Shown piece by piece: positions 20,478 through 28,549 of a stretch of DNA of 64,000 nucleotides. Each line of letters begins with the position of its first letter. Position 1 is the first letter of the stretch. A program made the translations under genes and the position numbers. The stretch comes from Variovorax sp. PAMC26660 (lineage in GTDB: Bacteria; Pseudomonadota; Gammaproteobacteria; Burkholderiales; Burkholderiaceae_C), in NCBI RefSeq assembly GCF_014302995.1, contig NZ_CP060295.1, positions 4,331,501 to 4,395,500 of the forward strand, in the 5' to 3' direction. The notes under the pieces were generated by a model. It was not told the DNA's origin, made no database searches, and was given only the letters and a program-made list of their open reading frames with translations.

Positions 20478-20792
20478 TCAGTGCAACGACGACAGCGCTG
20501 GCAGCCCGTGCCGCGCCCGGGCCCGCTCGCAGGCGTCACTGCCCGACTGCAGTTCGTGGCAGGGGTTGGGGCGCCATTCGTAGATGCCGCAGCTCACGGC
20601 CTGGCCGATCTTGCCGGTCAGGGCGGCGCAGCGCATCGGCGTGTGGTCCGTGCCGCGCATGCGGCACAGGGCGTCGTTCACCTCGACCGCAAGGCCGGAC
20701 GGCACCCGGCCGCCGTTGTCGTCGAGTTCATGCACGCTGAAGTCGACGCGGTAGGCAGCGCAGCAGGCGCCGCAGGTCTGGCAGGGGTTCAC
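20478..20792 (-). CDS. YkgJ-family Cys-cluster protein
   Basis: The protein has 104 residues from a GTG at 20792. It carries the YkgJ/CxxCxxCC zinc or iron-cluster motif as CQTCGACC near the N-terminus, then C in DALCRMRG, MRCAAL, SCGIYEWRPNPC. The GTG overlaps the stop codon of the preceding gene (GTGA), so the two are translationally coupled. The pattern CGIYExRPxxCxxF-like is typical of the family, whose function is poorly known. It may load or protect a metal site. Confidence 0.85.
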   Translation of the reverse strand: MNPCQTCGACCAAYRVDFSVHELDDNGGRVPSGLAVEVNDALCRMRGTDHTPMRCAALTGKIGQAVSCGIYEWRPNPCHELQSGSDACERARARHGLPALSSLH

Positions 20793-21349
20793 GGGTTCAT
20801 GACCACCGCAGCGTCGTGCACGCGTCGCAGCAGGCGGCGGCGGATCAGCCCGCTCGCGGGACGGATCAGCAGCCAGTAGGCGGTGAATCGGCGGCGCGCC
20901 GCATCGTCGCCGCACCAGACGCGGGTGCGGGTCGTGAGGCGCGTGCCCTGGCCTTCGGGCCGGGTGGTGAAGTTGAGCACGAGCTTGGCAAGGCCGGTGG
21001 CGTCGAGCGCGGCAAAGGCGGGCGCATCGGCCAGCGTGACCAGCCCATAGTCGGATTGCCAGAAGCGGCCGGCCAGGCCGAAGGCCAGTTCGCTCTCGCC
21101 GTCGCGGCCGAGCGGAGTGAAGTTCGCAAGGCCGAAGGCCGGGCGCTGCTGCAGGGCGGACGCAAAGCCGAGTCGGCCGGCGAGCCGGTTGGGCAACTCG
21201 CGCAGCGCGATCAGGCGGCGGGCGATCGGGTCGTCGATCACCTCGGGTTGGTTCGCGGCGTCGATCACGCGGGCAGGCGAGGCGGGCACGTAGAGGCTGT
21301 GTTCTTCTGCGAACTGGTAGTGCGGCAGATAGAGGTTCATCAACTCCAT
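20789..21349 (-). CDS. Conserved hypothetical protein, possible DUF2867/START-like fold
   Basis: The protein has 186 residues with no membrane segment or signal. The pattern of an N-terminal hydrophobic strand followed by FTPLGRDGESELAFGLAGRFWQ and LTTRTRVWCGDDAARRRF, then AYWLLIRPASGLIRRRLL, resembles DUF2867 or START-like proteins that act as lipid or small-molecule binders. I am not sure of the family. It overlaps the Cys-cluster gene downstream by 4 bp and lies 34 bp from the end of argF, on the same strand. Confidence 0.6.
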   Translation of the reverse strand: MELMNLYLPHYQFAEEHSLYVPASPARVIDAANQPEVIDDPIARRLIALRELPNRLAGRLGFASALQQRPAFGLANFTPLGRDGESELAFGLAGRFWQSDYGLVTLADAPAFAALDATGLAKLVLNFTTRPEGQGTRLTTRTRVWCGDDAARRRFTAYWLLIRPASGLIRRRLLRRVHDAAVVMNP

Positions 21350-21383
21350 GCGTTGCGCCTCGCGAGCTTTACGGCCAGCTCCG

Positions 21384-22316
21384 TCAGAGCCTGCCCAGGA
21401 GCAGGAACTCCATCAGCGCCTTCTGGGCGTGCAGCCGGTTTTCGGCCTCGTCCCACACCACCGACTGCGGGCCGTCGATCACCTCGGCCTGCACTTCCTC
21501 GCCGCGGTGGGCGGGCAGGCAGTGCATGAAGAGGGCGCCGGGCTGGGCCACGCGCATCATGTCTTCATCGACGCACCAGTCGGCAAAGGCCTTGCGGCGG
21601 GCTTCGTTCTCGGCCTCGTAGCCCATGCTGGTCCAGACGTCGGTGGTGACGAGGTCGGCGCCGCGGCAGGCTTCCATCGGGTCCTTGAAGACCTTGTAGC
21701 TGTCGCCCGAGCGGATGCCGGCGATCGACTGGTCGACCTCGTAGCCGCTGGGTGTGCTCACGTGCACCGTGAAGCCCAGGATCTCGGCCGCCTGCAGCCA
21801 GGTGTTGGCCATGTTGTTGCCATCGCCCACCCAGGCCACGGTCTTGCCCTGAATCGAGCCGCGGTGCTCGATGTAGGTGAAGATGTCCGCCAGGATCTGG
21901 CAAGGGTGGAACTCGTTGGTCAGGCCGTTGATGACCGGCACGCGCGAGTGCGCCGCGAAGGCGTCGATCTTGGTCTGCTCGTAGGTGCGGATCATCACGA
22001 TGTCGACCATGCGGCTGATGACCTTGGCGCTGTCGTCGATGGGCTCGGCGCGGCCCAACTGGCTGTCGCCGGTGGTCAGGTGGACCACGCTGCCGCCGAG
22101 CTGGTACATGCCGGCCTCGAAGCTCACGCGGGTGCGCGTGCTGGCCTTCTCGAAGATCATCGCCAGCGTGCGGTCGACCAGCGGCTGGTGCTTTTCATAC
22201 GTCTTGAACTTCTTCTTGATGATCGCCATGCGATCGAAAAGGTAGACGTACTCGTCGGCCGTGAGGTCGGCGAACTGCAGGTAGTGGCGGATGGCGGGTG
22301 TCGTGGTGGTCGTCAT
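21384..22316 (-). CDS. argF: Ornithine carbamoyltransferase
   Basis: This enzyme makes citrulline from ornithine and carbamoyl phosphate in arginine biosynthesis. The protein has 310 residues. It shows the carbamoyl-phosphate motif STRTR at residues 59-63, HPCQ (NEFHPCQILAD) and the ornithine-site motif HCLPAHRGEE. The start overlaps argD by 4 bp (ATGA), giving an argD-argF operon on the minus strand. The length is typical for the anabolic enzyme. Confidence 0.97.
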   Translation of the reverse strand: MTTTTTPAIRHYLQFADLTADEYVYLFDRMAIIKKKFKTYEKHQPLVDRTLAMIFEKASTRTRVSFEAGMYQLGGSVVHLTTGDSQLGRAEPIDDSAKVISRMVDIVMIRTYEQTKIDAFAAHSRVPVINGLTNEFHPCQILADIFTYIEHRGSIQGKTVAWVGDGNNMANTWLQAAEILGFTVHVSTPSGYEVDQSIAGIRSGDSYKVFKDPMEACRGADLVTTDVWTSMGYEAENEARRKAFADWCVDEDMMRVAQPGALFMHCLPAHRGEEVQAEVIDGPQSVVWDEAENRLHAQKALMEFLLLGRL

Positions 22317-23521
22317 TGCGCGGCAGGCTCCGACAGGAAGGCTTTGACGATGGGCGCGAGGATGGCGACGATCTCGTCGGCCTCGGCAATGCTCAGGATG
22401 AGTGGCGGCACGAGGCGGATCACCTTGTCGGCCGTCACGCTCAACAGCAGGCCGGCGTCGCAGGCGCGATTCAGGATCACGCCGCAGGGCCGGTCGAGCT
22501 CGATGCCCAGCATCAGGCCCTGGCCGCGGATGTCCTTCACGCCGGGCAGGCCGCCGATTTCGCGCTCCAGCGCGGCCTTCAGGTGGGCGCCCACGGTGGC
22601 GGCGTTCTCGAGCAGCTTGTGCTCTTCCATGATGCGGATGGTTTCGATGCCGGCGCGCATGGCGAGCGGGTTGCCGCCGAAGGTGGTGCCGTGGTTGCCC
22701 GGTCCGAAGATGTTGGCGGCCTTGGGGCCGGCCACCACTGCGCCAATCGGCACGCCCGAGCCCAGGCCCTTGGCCAGCGGCATCACGTCAGGCTTGATGC
22801 CGGCCCACTGGTGGGCGAACCACTTGCCGGTGCGGCCCATGCCGCACTGCACTTCGTCGATCATCATGAGCCAGTCGCGCTCGTCGCACAGCGCGCGCAC
22901 TTGCTTGAGGTAATCGACACGCATCGGGTGGATGCCGCCTTCGCCCTGGATGGTCTCGAAGAACACGGCGACCACGTTCGGGTTGCCTTCGGTGGCCTTC
23001 TTGAGCGCCTCGATGTCGTTCAGCGGCACGCGGATGAAGCCCTCGACCAGCGGGCCGAAGCCGGCCTGCACCTTGGGGTTGCCGGTGGCCGACAGGGTGG
23101 CGATGCTGCGGCCGTGGAAGGCGGCTTCATAGACCACGATCTCGGGGCGCTCGATGCCCTTGTCATGGCCGTACTTGCGGGCCAGCTTCAGGGCGGCTTC
23201 GTTGGCCTCCAGGCCGGTACAGCAGAAGAATGCGTTGGTCAGGCCCGACAGCTCGGTCAGCTTGGTGGCGAGCTGTTCCTGGCCGGTCACGTGGTAGTAG
23301 TTGGAGCTGTGGATCAGCTTGGTCAGCTGGTCCTGCAGCGCGGGCACCAGCTCGGGGTGGTTGTGGCCCAGCGTGTTGACGGCAATGCCGCCGAGGCCGT
23401 CGATGTAGGCCTTGCCCGTGGTGTCCCAGACTCGGCAGCCCTGGCCGTGCGACAGTGCGATCGGCAGGCGACCGTAGGTGTTCATGACGTGGGGCGAGGT
23501 GGGCTGGGCGGTAGCGCTCAT
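22313..23521 (-). CDS. argD: Acetylornithine aminotransferase
   Basis: This class III PLP aminotransferase converts N-acetylglutamate semialdehyde to N-acetylornithine; many members also act on succinyl-diaminopimelate. The protein has 402 residues. Motifs include FFCCTGLEANEAALKLARKY, seen as FFCCTGLEANEAALK, the Asp-containing MMIDEVQCGMGRTGKWF segment, and the Schiff-base lysine in MPLAKGLGSGVPIGA. It precedes argF with a 4-bp overlap. It is divergent from the DUF3579 gene; the 162-bp gap (23522-23683) holds both promoters, with tagaat at 23634-23639 a possible -10 for the DUF3579 gene. Confidence 0.95.
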   Translation of the reverse strand: MSATAQPTSPHVMNTYGRLPIALSHGQGCRVWDTTGKAYIDGLGGIAVNTLGHNHPELVPALQDQLTKLIHSSNYYHVTGQEQLATKLTELSGLTNAFFCCTGLEANEAALKLARKYGHDKGIERPEIVVYEAAFHGRSIATLSATGNPKVQAGFGPLVEGFIRVPLNDIEALKKATEGNPNVVAVFFETIQGEGGIHPMRVDYLKQVRALCDERDWLMMIDEVQCGMGRTGKWFAHQWAGIKPDVMPLAKGLGSGVPIGAVVAGPKAANIFGPGNHGTTFGGNPLAMRAGIETIRIMEEHKLLENAATVGAHLKAALEREIGGLPGVKDIRGQGLMLGIELDRPCGVILNRACDAGLLLSVTADKVIRLVPPLILSIAEADEIVAILAPIVKAFLSEPAAQ

Positions 23522-23683
23522 TCGGGGTTCTCCAGATAGGGAAGGCGGATTCTAGGCGTGCGGTTTGACGGCTTCGTTGAGGATTCCGCATTACTGCAAT
23601 GCCCCATGTTCAGGATGCAAAAAGTGGCGCGGATAGAATCGCTTGCTGCACCGCAGCACCTGCTCCGGGCGCCTCATTCAACG

Positions 23684-24094
23684 ATGATTTCCCCCACTGC
23701 CAAAGAAATCTTCATCCAGGGCATCACGCACGATGGCCGGACTTTCCGCCCCAGCGACTGGGCCGAGCGGCTTGCCGGTGTCATGAGCTCCTTCCGTCCC
23801 GGTGGCGCCTTTCCGGGCAGCTACCTGAGCTATTCCCCATGGTGCGAGCCGACCACCATCAACGGGGTCAAGTGCGTGATCGTGAACCGCGACCTGCGTG
23901 ACCTCGAACCCATGGCCTGGGACTTCTGCGTCAACTTCGCGAAGGACAACGACCTGCAGGTGTCCGAGGTGTCCCCGGCGCCGCCCGCACCGGCCGTGCC
24001 CAAGGCCGTGCAGACCCCGGTGGCGGCTGTGGTGCGGTCGGACCCCGTCGCACCGGTGATTCCCGTCGAGCCACCCCAAACCGATCGCCCATGA
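23684..24094 (+). CDS. DUF3579 family protein
   Basis: The protein has 136 residues. The N-terminal about 90 residues (FIQGITHDGRTFRPSDWAER, then YSPWCEPTTINGVKCV) match DUF3579, a family found mainly in Betaproteobacteria and of unknown function. The C-terminal about 45 residues are a Pro/Ala/Val-rich tail without clear fold. The ATG at 23684 is chosen because the family begins near MISPTAKEIFIQG; the frame upstream is open but non-conserved. It ends at a bidirectional terminator shared with rpsT. Confidence 0.85.
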   Translation: MISPTAKEIFIQGITHDGRTFRPSDWAERLAGVMSSFRPGGAFPGSYLSYSPWCEPTTINGVKCVIVNRDLRDLEPMAWDFCVNFAKDNDLQVSEVSPAPPAPAVPKAVQTPVAAVVRSDPVAPVIPVEPPQTDRP

Positions 24095-24119
24095 AAAAAC
24101 CGCCCGAAGGCGGTTTTTT
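24094..24119. terminator. Bidirectional Rho-independent terminator
   Basis: A stem CCGCC/GGCGG (24100-24104 with 24109-24113) and loop CGAA are flanked by A6 on the left and T6 on the right, so it can terminate transcription from both sides. It lies between the convergent DUF3579 gene and rpsT. The remaining gap (24120-24190) shows nothing else. Confidence 0.9.
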
Positions 24120-24190
24120 ACACTTTGCTGCAGCGCACCCCGATCAAACGGCGGACCGGAGAATTCCGGCCCGGGCTTGCCTGACAGGTG

Positions 24191-24508
24191 TCAGGCGGCG
24201 ACGGCCTTTTCAGGCGCGAGGGCGAGGGCCTTGACCTTGGCCGACAGGCGGCTCTTGTCACGGGCTGCCTTGTTCTTGTGGAAGATGCCCTTGTCGGCGA
24301 CGGTGTCGACGATGCTCTGGGCCTTCGCGAACAGTTCGCTTGCCTTGGTCTTGTCGCCGGCCAGAACAGCCTTTTCGACGTTCTTGACCGCGGTACGGTA
24401 TTTGGAGCGCAGCGAGGTGTTCGCAGCGTTGAGCTTGGTGTCCTGGCGGACGCGCTTACGGCCGGAGGCGAGGCGCGGGTTCTTTTTCTTGGGCTTGGCG
24501 GATGCCAT
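24191..24508 (-). CDS. rpsT: 30S ribosomal protein S20
   Basis: This 105-residue, Lys/Arg/Ala-rich protein binds 16S rRNA early in 30S assembly. The N-terminus [21 protein letters not shown] and the helical repeats [16 protein letters not shown] are diagnostic; I show them here as [12 protein letters not shown] and [12 protein letters not shown]. It is divergent from murJ across a 117-bp gap, the usual neighbourhood in Burkholderiales. Confidence 0.97.
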   Translation of the reverse strand: MASAKPKKKNPRLASGRKRVRQDTKLNAANTSLRSKYRTAVKNVEKAVLAGDKTKASELFAKAQSIVDTVADKGIFHKNKAARDKSRLSAKVKALALAPEKAVAA

Positions 24509-24625
24509 GATTTAGTTCCTTAGGTGTCTGAGGATGATGCAGCAAAGCCCTCCATTATAGGGCGGGTTGTCATTTCCTCCGAATTACCCCTTTTTGCCGC
24601 CTTTGCGGGCCCTACACTCGCCCCC

Positions 24626-26179
24626 GTGTCCCTGCTCAAATCCGCCTCCACCGTCTCCCTGCTGACTCTCGCATCGCGGATCACGGGCCTCGTGCGCGAC
24701 GTGCTTTTCGCCTCGGTTTTCGGCGTCAGCGCGCTCACCGATGCCTTCAACGTCGCATTTCGCATCCCGAACCTGTTCCGGCGGGTTTTCGGCGAAGGTG
24801 CCTTCAGCCAGGCTTTCGTGCCGGTACTGGCCGGGCGCAAGACGGAAGCCGGCGAAGAGGGCGCCCGGCAACTGATCGACCACGTCGCCACGCTGCTGAC
24901 CTGGACGCTGGTGGTGGTCTGCGTGGTGGGGGTGGTCGCGGCGCCGCTGATGGTCTGGGCCATGGCCAGCGGGCTGGCCGGTTTCGACTCGGCGGTCGTC
25001 ATGACGCGCTGGATGTTCCCGTACATCGGCTTCATGTCGCTGGTGGCGCTGGCGGGCGGCATTCTCAATACATGGCGCAAGTTCGCGGTGCCCGCCGCGT
25101 CGCCGGTGCTGCTGAACATCGCGCTGATCCTGTCGATCGTGGTCGGCGCACCGCTGTTCCGCAGGTACGGCATCGAGCCGATCTATGCGCAATGCGTGGG
25201 CGTGCTGCTCGGCGGCGTGCTGCAACTGGCCCTGCAGATCCCGGCGCTACGCGCGCTGGGCCTGATGCCGCGCATCGGCGCGAGCTTCAAGGCGCTGGGC
25301 ACGGCCTGGAAAGATCCCACCACGCGCAAGGTGATGAAGCTCATGCTGCCCGCCTTGCTGGGCGTGAGCGTGGCGCAGATATCGCTGCTCATCAACACGC
25401 AGATTGCCTCGCACCTCGCAACGGGCAGCGTGACCTGGGTGACCAATGCCGACCGCCTGATGGAATTCCCGACCGCCATGCTCGGCGTGGCCCTCGGCGT
25501 GGTGCTGATGCCCCAACTGGCCGGCGCTCGCGCCGCCAAGGACGACGCGCGCTATTCGTCGCTGCTCGACTGGGGCCTGCGCCTCGTGGTGCTGCTCTCG
25601 GCGCCGTGCGCCGTCGCGTTGCTGCTTTTCGCGCAGCCGCTGGTGGCCGTGCTGTTCCACAACGGCGCCTATCCCGACGACGCCGTGCGGCGCACCGCGC
25701 TGGCGCTGACGGGCTATGGCGTCGGCCTGATCGGCCTCGTGGCCGTCAAGGTGCTGGCGCCCGGCTACTACGCCAAGCAGGACACCCGTACGCCGATGCT
25801 GATCGCCGTGGGCGTGCTCATCTTTACCCAGGTCCTCAACTTCTTCCTGGTGCCGGTGCTGCAGCATGCGGCGCTCACCCTGACCATTGCCATCGGCGCG
25901 CTGGTCAATGCGACCTGGCTGCTGGTCGGCCTGATCCGGCGCGGCAGCTACAAGCCCGAGCCGGGCTGGGGCAAGTTCGCGCTGCAGGTGCTGGCCGGCG
26001 TGCTGGTGCTGGCGGTGCTGCTGGCGTGGGGCTCGCATCACTTCGACTGGATCGGCCTGCGCGACCAGAAGCTGTACCGCATCGGCCTGCTCGCCGCACT
26101 GATCGCCGGCTCGGCATTGCTCTATTTCGCCGTGCTGGCAGCCGTTGGCGTGCGCCCGCGCAGTTTCATGCGCCGCTGA
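24626..26179 (+). CDS. murJ: Lipid II flippase MurJ
   Basis: MurJ moves lipid-linked peptidoglycan precursor across the inner membrane. The protein has 517 residues with 14 expected membrane helices. The N-terminus (LKSASTVSLLTLASRITGLV, then RDVLFASVFG) and FRIPNLFRRVFGEGAFSQAF are hallmark MurJ sequences, with the functionally important Arg residues in the central cavity. A GTG at 24626 gives the family's usual N-terminus (V/M-SLLKSAS); an upstream ATG would add 34 residues that overlap the promoter region of rpsT. Confidence 0.97.
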   Translation: MSLLKSASTVSLLTLASRITGLVRDVLFASVFGVSALTDAFNVAFRIPNLFRRVFGEGAFSQAFVPVLAGRKTEAGEEGARQLIDHVATLLTWTLVVVCVVGVVAAPLMVWAMASGLAGFDSAVVMTRWMFPYIGFMSLVALAGGILNTWRKFAVPAASPVLLNIALILSIVVGAPLFRRYGIEPIYAQCVGVLLGGVLQLALQIPALRALGLMPRIGASFKALGTAWKDPTTRKVMKLMLPALLGVSVAQISLLINTQIASHLATGSVTWVTNADRLMEFPTAMLGVALGVVLMPQLAGARAAKDDARYSSLLDWGLRLVVLLSAPCAVALLLFAQPLVAVLFHNGAYPDDAVRRTALALTGYGVGLIGLVAVKVLAPGYYAKQDTRTPMLIAVGVLIFTQVLNFFLVPVLQHAALTLTIAIGALVNATWLLVGLIRRGSYKPEPGWGKFALQVLAGVLVLAVLLAWGSHHFDWIGLRDQKLYRIGLLAALIAGSALLYFAVLAAVGVRPRSFMRR

Positions 26180-26240
26180 GGCTTTGGCGAGCCGGAAAAC
26201 ACTGCCTTGACGCTCCCGGCGGGCTCCTCTACAAAGACAC

Positions 26241-27092
26241 ATGACGTTCAGCTTTCAGGTTCCTACCGCACTGGAATACTTCGAGTCACTGGTTCGCAGC
26301 GACGAGCAGTTTCCATTGCTCGAAGCCGCCGCCAGCCTCGCGCAGGACGAATACCCCGAACTCGACGTGCAGCAGGTGCTGGGCGATGTCGACCAGCTCC
26401 TGGCCCGCCTCAAGCGCCGCCTGCCGGCCGATGCCGCACCGCTGGCCCGGCTGCGCGCGCTCAACCAGTTCTTCTTCAATGACCTGAACTTCGGCGGCAA
26501 CGTCAACGACTACTACGACCCCGACAACAGTTACCTGAACGCTGTGCTGCGCACCCGCCGCGGCATTCCGATCTCGCTGGCGGTGCTGTGGATGGAGCTG
26601 GCGCAGGGCCTGGGCCTGCAGGCGCGAGGCATCGGCTTTCCCGGCCATTTCATGCTCAAGGTCACGCTGCCCAAGGGACAGGTGGTGATCGATCCGTTCA
26701 CCGGCAAGTCGCTGTCGCGCGAAGAACTGGGCGAGCGGCTGGAGCCCTACAAGCGCAGCAACGGCCTCGTCGGCGATTTCGACGTGCCGCTGGGCCTGTA
26801 CCTGCAGCCCGCCAGCTCGCGCGAAATCATCGCCCGCATGCTGCGCAACCTGAAGGAAGTGCACCACGCGCAGGAAGACTGGCAGCGCGTCATTGCCGTG
26901 CAGGACCGCCTGATCGCGCTGCTGCCCAGCGCCTGGGGCGAGTTTCGCGACCGCGGCGTCGCGCACGCAGAGCAGGGCAACAACCCGCTCGCGGTGCGCG
27001 ACCTGGAAACCTACCTGTCGAACGCCGAGGACGCGCTCGACATCGACGTGATCGCCGAGCGCGTCGCCATCCTGCGCCGAACGGCCAACTGA
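26241..27092 (+). CDS. SirB1-family protein (transglutaminase-like domain plus TPR-like tail)
   Basis: The protein has 283 residues. Residues about 35-175 form the SirB1/transglutaminase-like domain (LNQFFFNDLNFGGNVNDYYD, LRTRRGIPISLAVLWMELAQ, GIGFPGHFMLKV, VVIDPFTG). The C-terminal about 100 residues are helical and TPR-like. The family is conserved but its biochemical role is unclear; E. coli SirB1 is linked to regulation in enteric pathogens by name only. The stop codon overlaps the next ATG (TGATG), so it is coupled to the VOC gene. Confidence 0.88.
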   Translation: MTFSFQVPTALEYFESLVRSDEQFPLLEAAASLAQDEYPELDVQQVLGDVDQLLARLKRRLPADAAPLARLRALNQFFFNDLNFGGNVNDYYDPDNSYLNAVLRTRRGIPISLAVLWMELAQGLGLQARGIGFPGHFMLKVTLPKGQVVIDPFTGKSLSREELGERLEPYKRSNGLVGDFDVPLGLYLQPASSREIIARMLRNLKEVHHAQEDWQRVIAVQDRLIALLPSAWGEFRDRGVAHAEQGNNPLAVRDLETYLSNAEDALDIDVIAERVAILRRTAN

Positions 27093-27520
27093 TGGACACC
27101 AAGGCCGGTGTGAGCCCGGCACCCGACCTCGGCACCCGGCATGAATTCCACGGCGTGCAGCCGGTGCTGCCGGTATCGGACGTCTCGCGCGCCGCGCGCT
27201 GGTTTCGCGACGTGCTGGGTTTCGAGCTTGATTTCATTGCCGGCGAGCCGCCCAGCTACGCCCGGGTGAAGAAGGGCGACCGCACCTACGGCGACCCGGT
27301 CTATCTGCGCCTGTGGCAGTGCAATGGCCGCGAAGCCATGCCCTGGCGCGGCGAAATCGTGATCCACGTGGGCAAGGACATCGATGGCCTGCACGCCGCC
27401 TATGTGACGCGCGGCGTGACCGTGATCGAGCCGCCAACCTCTCAGCCCTGGGGCCTGCGCGAATTTGCGATCCGCGAGCCGGACGGGCATGTGCTGCGCT
27501 TTTGCGGCTACCTGCCCTGA
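27092..27520 (+). CDS. VOC-family (glyoxalase/bleomycin-resistance fold) protein
   Basis: The protein has 142 residues with the vicinal oxygen chelate fold: VQPVLPVSDVSRAARWFRDV, VLGFELDF and IREPDGHVLRFCGYLP near the C-terminus. VOC members include glyoxalase I, extradiol dioxygenases and resistance proteins; only part of the metal-ligand set is visible, so no reaction is proposed. Its ATG overlaps the stop codon of the SirB1-type gene by one base. Confidence 0.8.
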   Translation: MDTKAGVSPAPDLGTRHEFHGVQPVLPVSDVSRAARWFRDVLGFELDFIAGEPPSYARVKKGDRTYGDPVYLRLWQCNGREAMPWRGEIVIHVGKDIDGLHAAYVTRGVTVIEPPTSQPWGLREFAIREPDGHVLRFCGYLP

Positions 27521-27570
27521 GTGCGGCCGGGTTTTTGAAGCAAAAAATTACAACCAGATCGACGTGATCG

Positions 27571-27597
27571 TGTCGATCCGCCTCCCGCTCGCCCGAC
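27571..27597 (+). promoter_or_regulatory. ECF42-type promoter driving the DGPF-sigma operon
   Basis: A -35 element TGTCGA (27571-27576) is followed after exactly 17 bp by CGAC (27594-27597). This matches the target signature I recall for ECF42 sigma factors (TGTCGA at -35, CGA-containing -10). It lies 65 bp before the first DGPF gene and upstream of the sigma gene itself, which fits autoregulation. The match was found by eye. Confidence 0.65.
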
Positions 27598-27661
27598 GTG
27601 TGAACAGGAGCACGCAGTTTCCAGCGTCTCCCGAACCTCATCAACCTTCAGGAGAAACACC

Positions 27662-28084
27662 ATGCGATTCATGATTCTGGTCAAGGCCAACAAGGATTCC
27701 GAAGCGGGCGTCATGCCCAGCACCGAGATCCTCACCGAGATGGGCAAGTTCAACGAGGAACTGGTCAAGGCCGGCGTGCTGCTGGCGGGCGAGGGGCTGC
27801 ACCCGAGTTCCAAGGGCGCCCGCGTGCGCTGCGAAGGCCTCAAGCGCACAGTCATCGACGGCCCCTTCGCCGAAACCAAGGAACTGCTCGCCGGCTTCTG
27901 GCTGCTGCAGGTCAAGTCGAAGGAAGAAGCCATCGAGTGGATCAAGCGCAGCCCCTTCCAGGAAGGCGAGATCGAGATCCGCCAGGTGTTCGAGGCCACC
28001 GACTTCGGTGATTCGATGACGCCCGAGCTGCTCGCCCAGGAAGACCGCCTGCGGGCCGAGTCCGCCTCCAAGGCCGGTCGCTGA
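27662..28084 (+). CDS. YCII/DGPF-domain protein 1
   Basis: The protein has 140 residues of the YCII-related family. It contains the DGPF motif (VIDGPFAETKELLAGFW, about residues 60-76) and an EEAIEWIKRSPF segment. DGPF proteins are encoded beside ECF42 sigma factors in many actinobacteria and proteobacteria. Their chemistry is unknown. It is preceded by an AGGAGA site and followed after 28 bp by a second family member, so the pair probably share the upstream ECF-type promoter. Confidence 0.9.
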   Translation: MRFMILVKANKDSEAGVMPSTEILTEMGKFNEELVKAGVLLAGEGLHPSSKGARVRCEGLKRTVIDGPFAETKELLAGFWLLQVKSKEEAIEWIKRSPFQEGEIEIRQVFEATDFGDSMTPELLAQEDRLRAESASKAGR

Positions 28085-28112
28085 GTTCCGCGACGCACAA
28101 GGAGACATTGCC

Positions 28113-28547
28113 ATGCGATTCATGCTGCTGATGATTCCCCACGGCTACGAAACCGCCGCGCCCGGCACCATGCCCGAGGACGCCCAGGCGATGGCCGCGA
28201 TGATGGCCTACAACGAGTCCCTGCAAAAAGCCGGCGTGCTGATCAGTTGCGACGGCCTGCATCCGCCCTCGATGGGCGCACGCGTGAGCTTTCCGGGCGG
28301 CAAGCCGAAGATCGTCGACGGGCCGTTTGCCGAGGCCAAGGAAGTGCTCGGCGGCTTCTGGGTGATCAACGTGGCCTCGCGCGCCGAAGCCATCGAATGG
28401 GCCGCGCGCTGCCCCGGTGGCGAGAACGAAGTGATCGAGGTCCGGCAGGTGCAGGAACTCGAAGACTTTCCGCCCGACCTGCAGGCCTTGGGGGGCAGCA
28501 TCCCCTCGATGCAGACCGTGCCCGAGGGCCAGAAAAAGAAAGGCTGA
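28113..28547 (+). CDS. YCII/DGPF-domain protein 2
   Basis: The protein has 144 residues and is clearly paralogous to the preceding gene: MRFMLLMIPHGYE at the start, IVDGPFAEAKEVLGGFWVI in the middle and RAEAIEWAARCP. The C-terminal LEDFPPDLQALGGS region differs from the first copy. It ends 2 bp before the sigma-factor ATG. An interaction of DGPF proteins with the sigma factor's C-terminal extension has been suggested for the family but is not shown by sequence. Confidence 0.9.
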   Translation: MRFMLLMIPHGYETAAPGTMPEDAQAMAAMMAYNESLQKAGVLISCDGLHPPSMGARVSFPGGKPKIVDGPFAEAKEVLGGFWVINVASRAEAIEWAARCPGGENEVIEVRQVQELEDFPPDLQALGGSIPSMQTVPEGQKKKG

Positions 28548-28549
28548 GC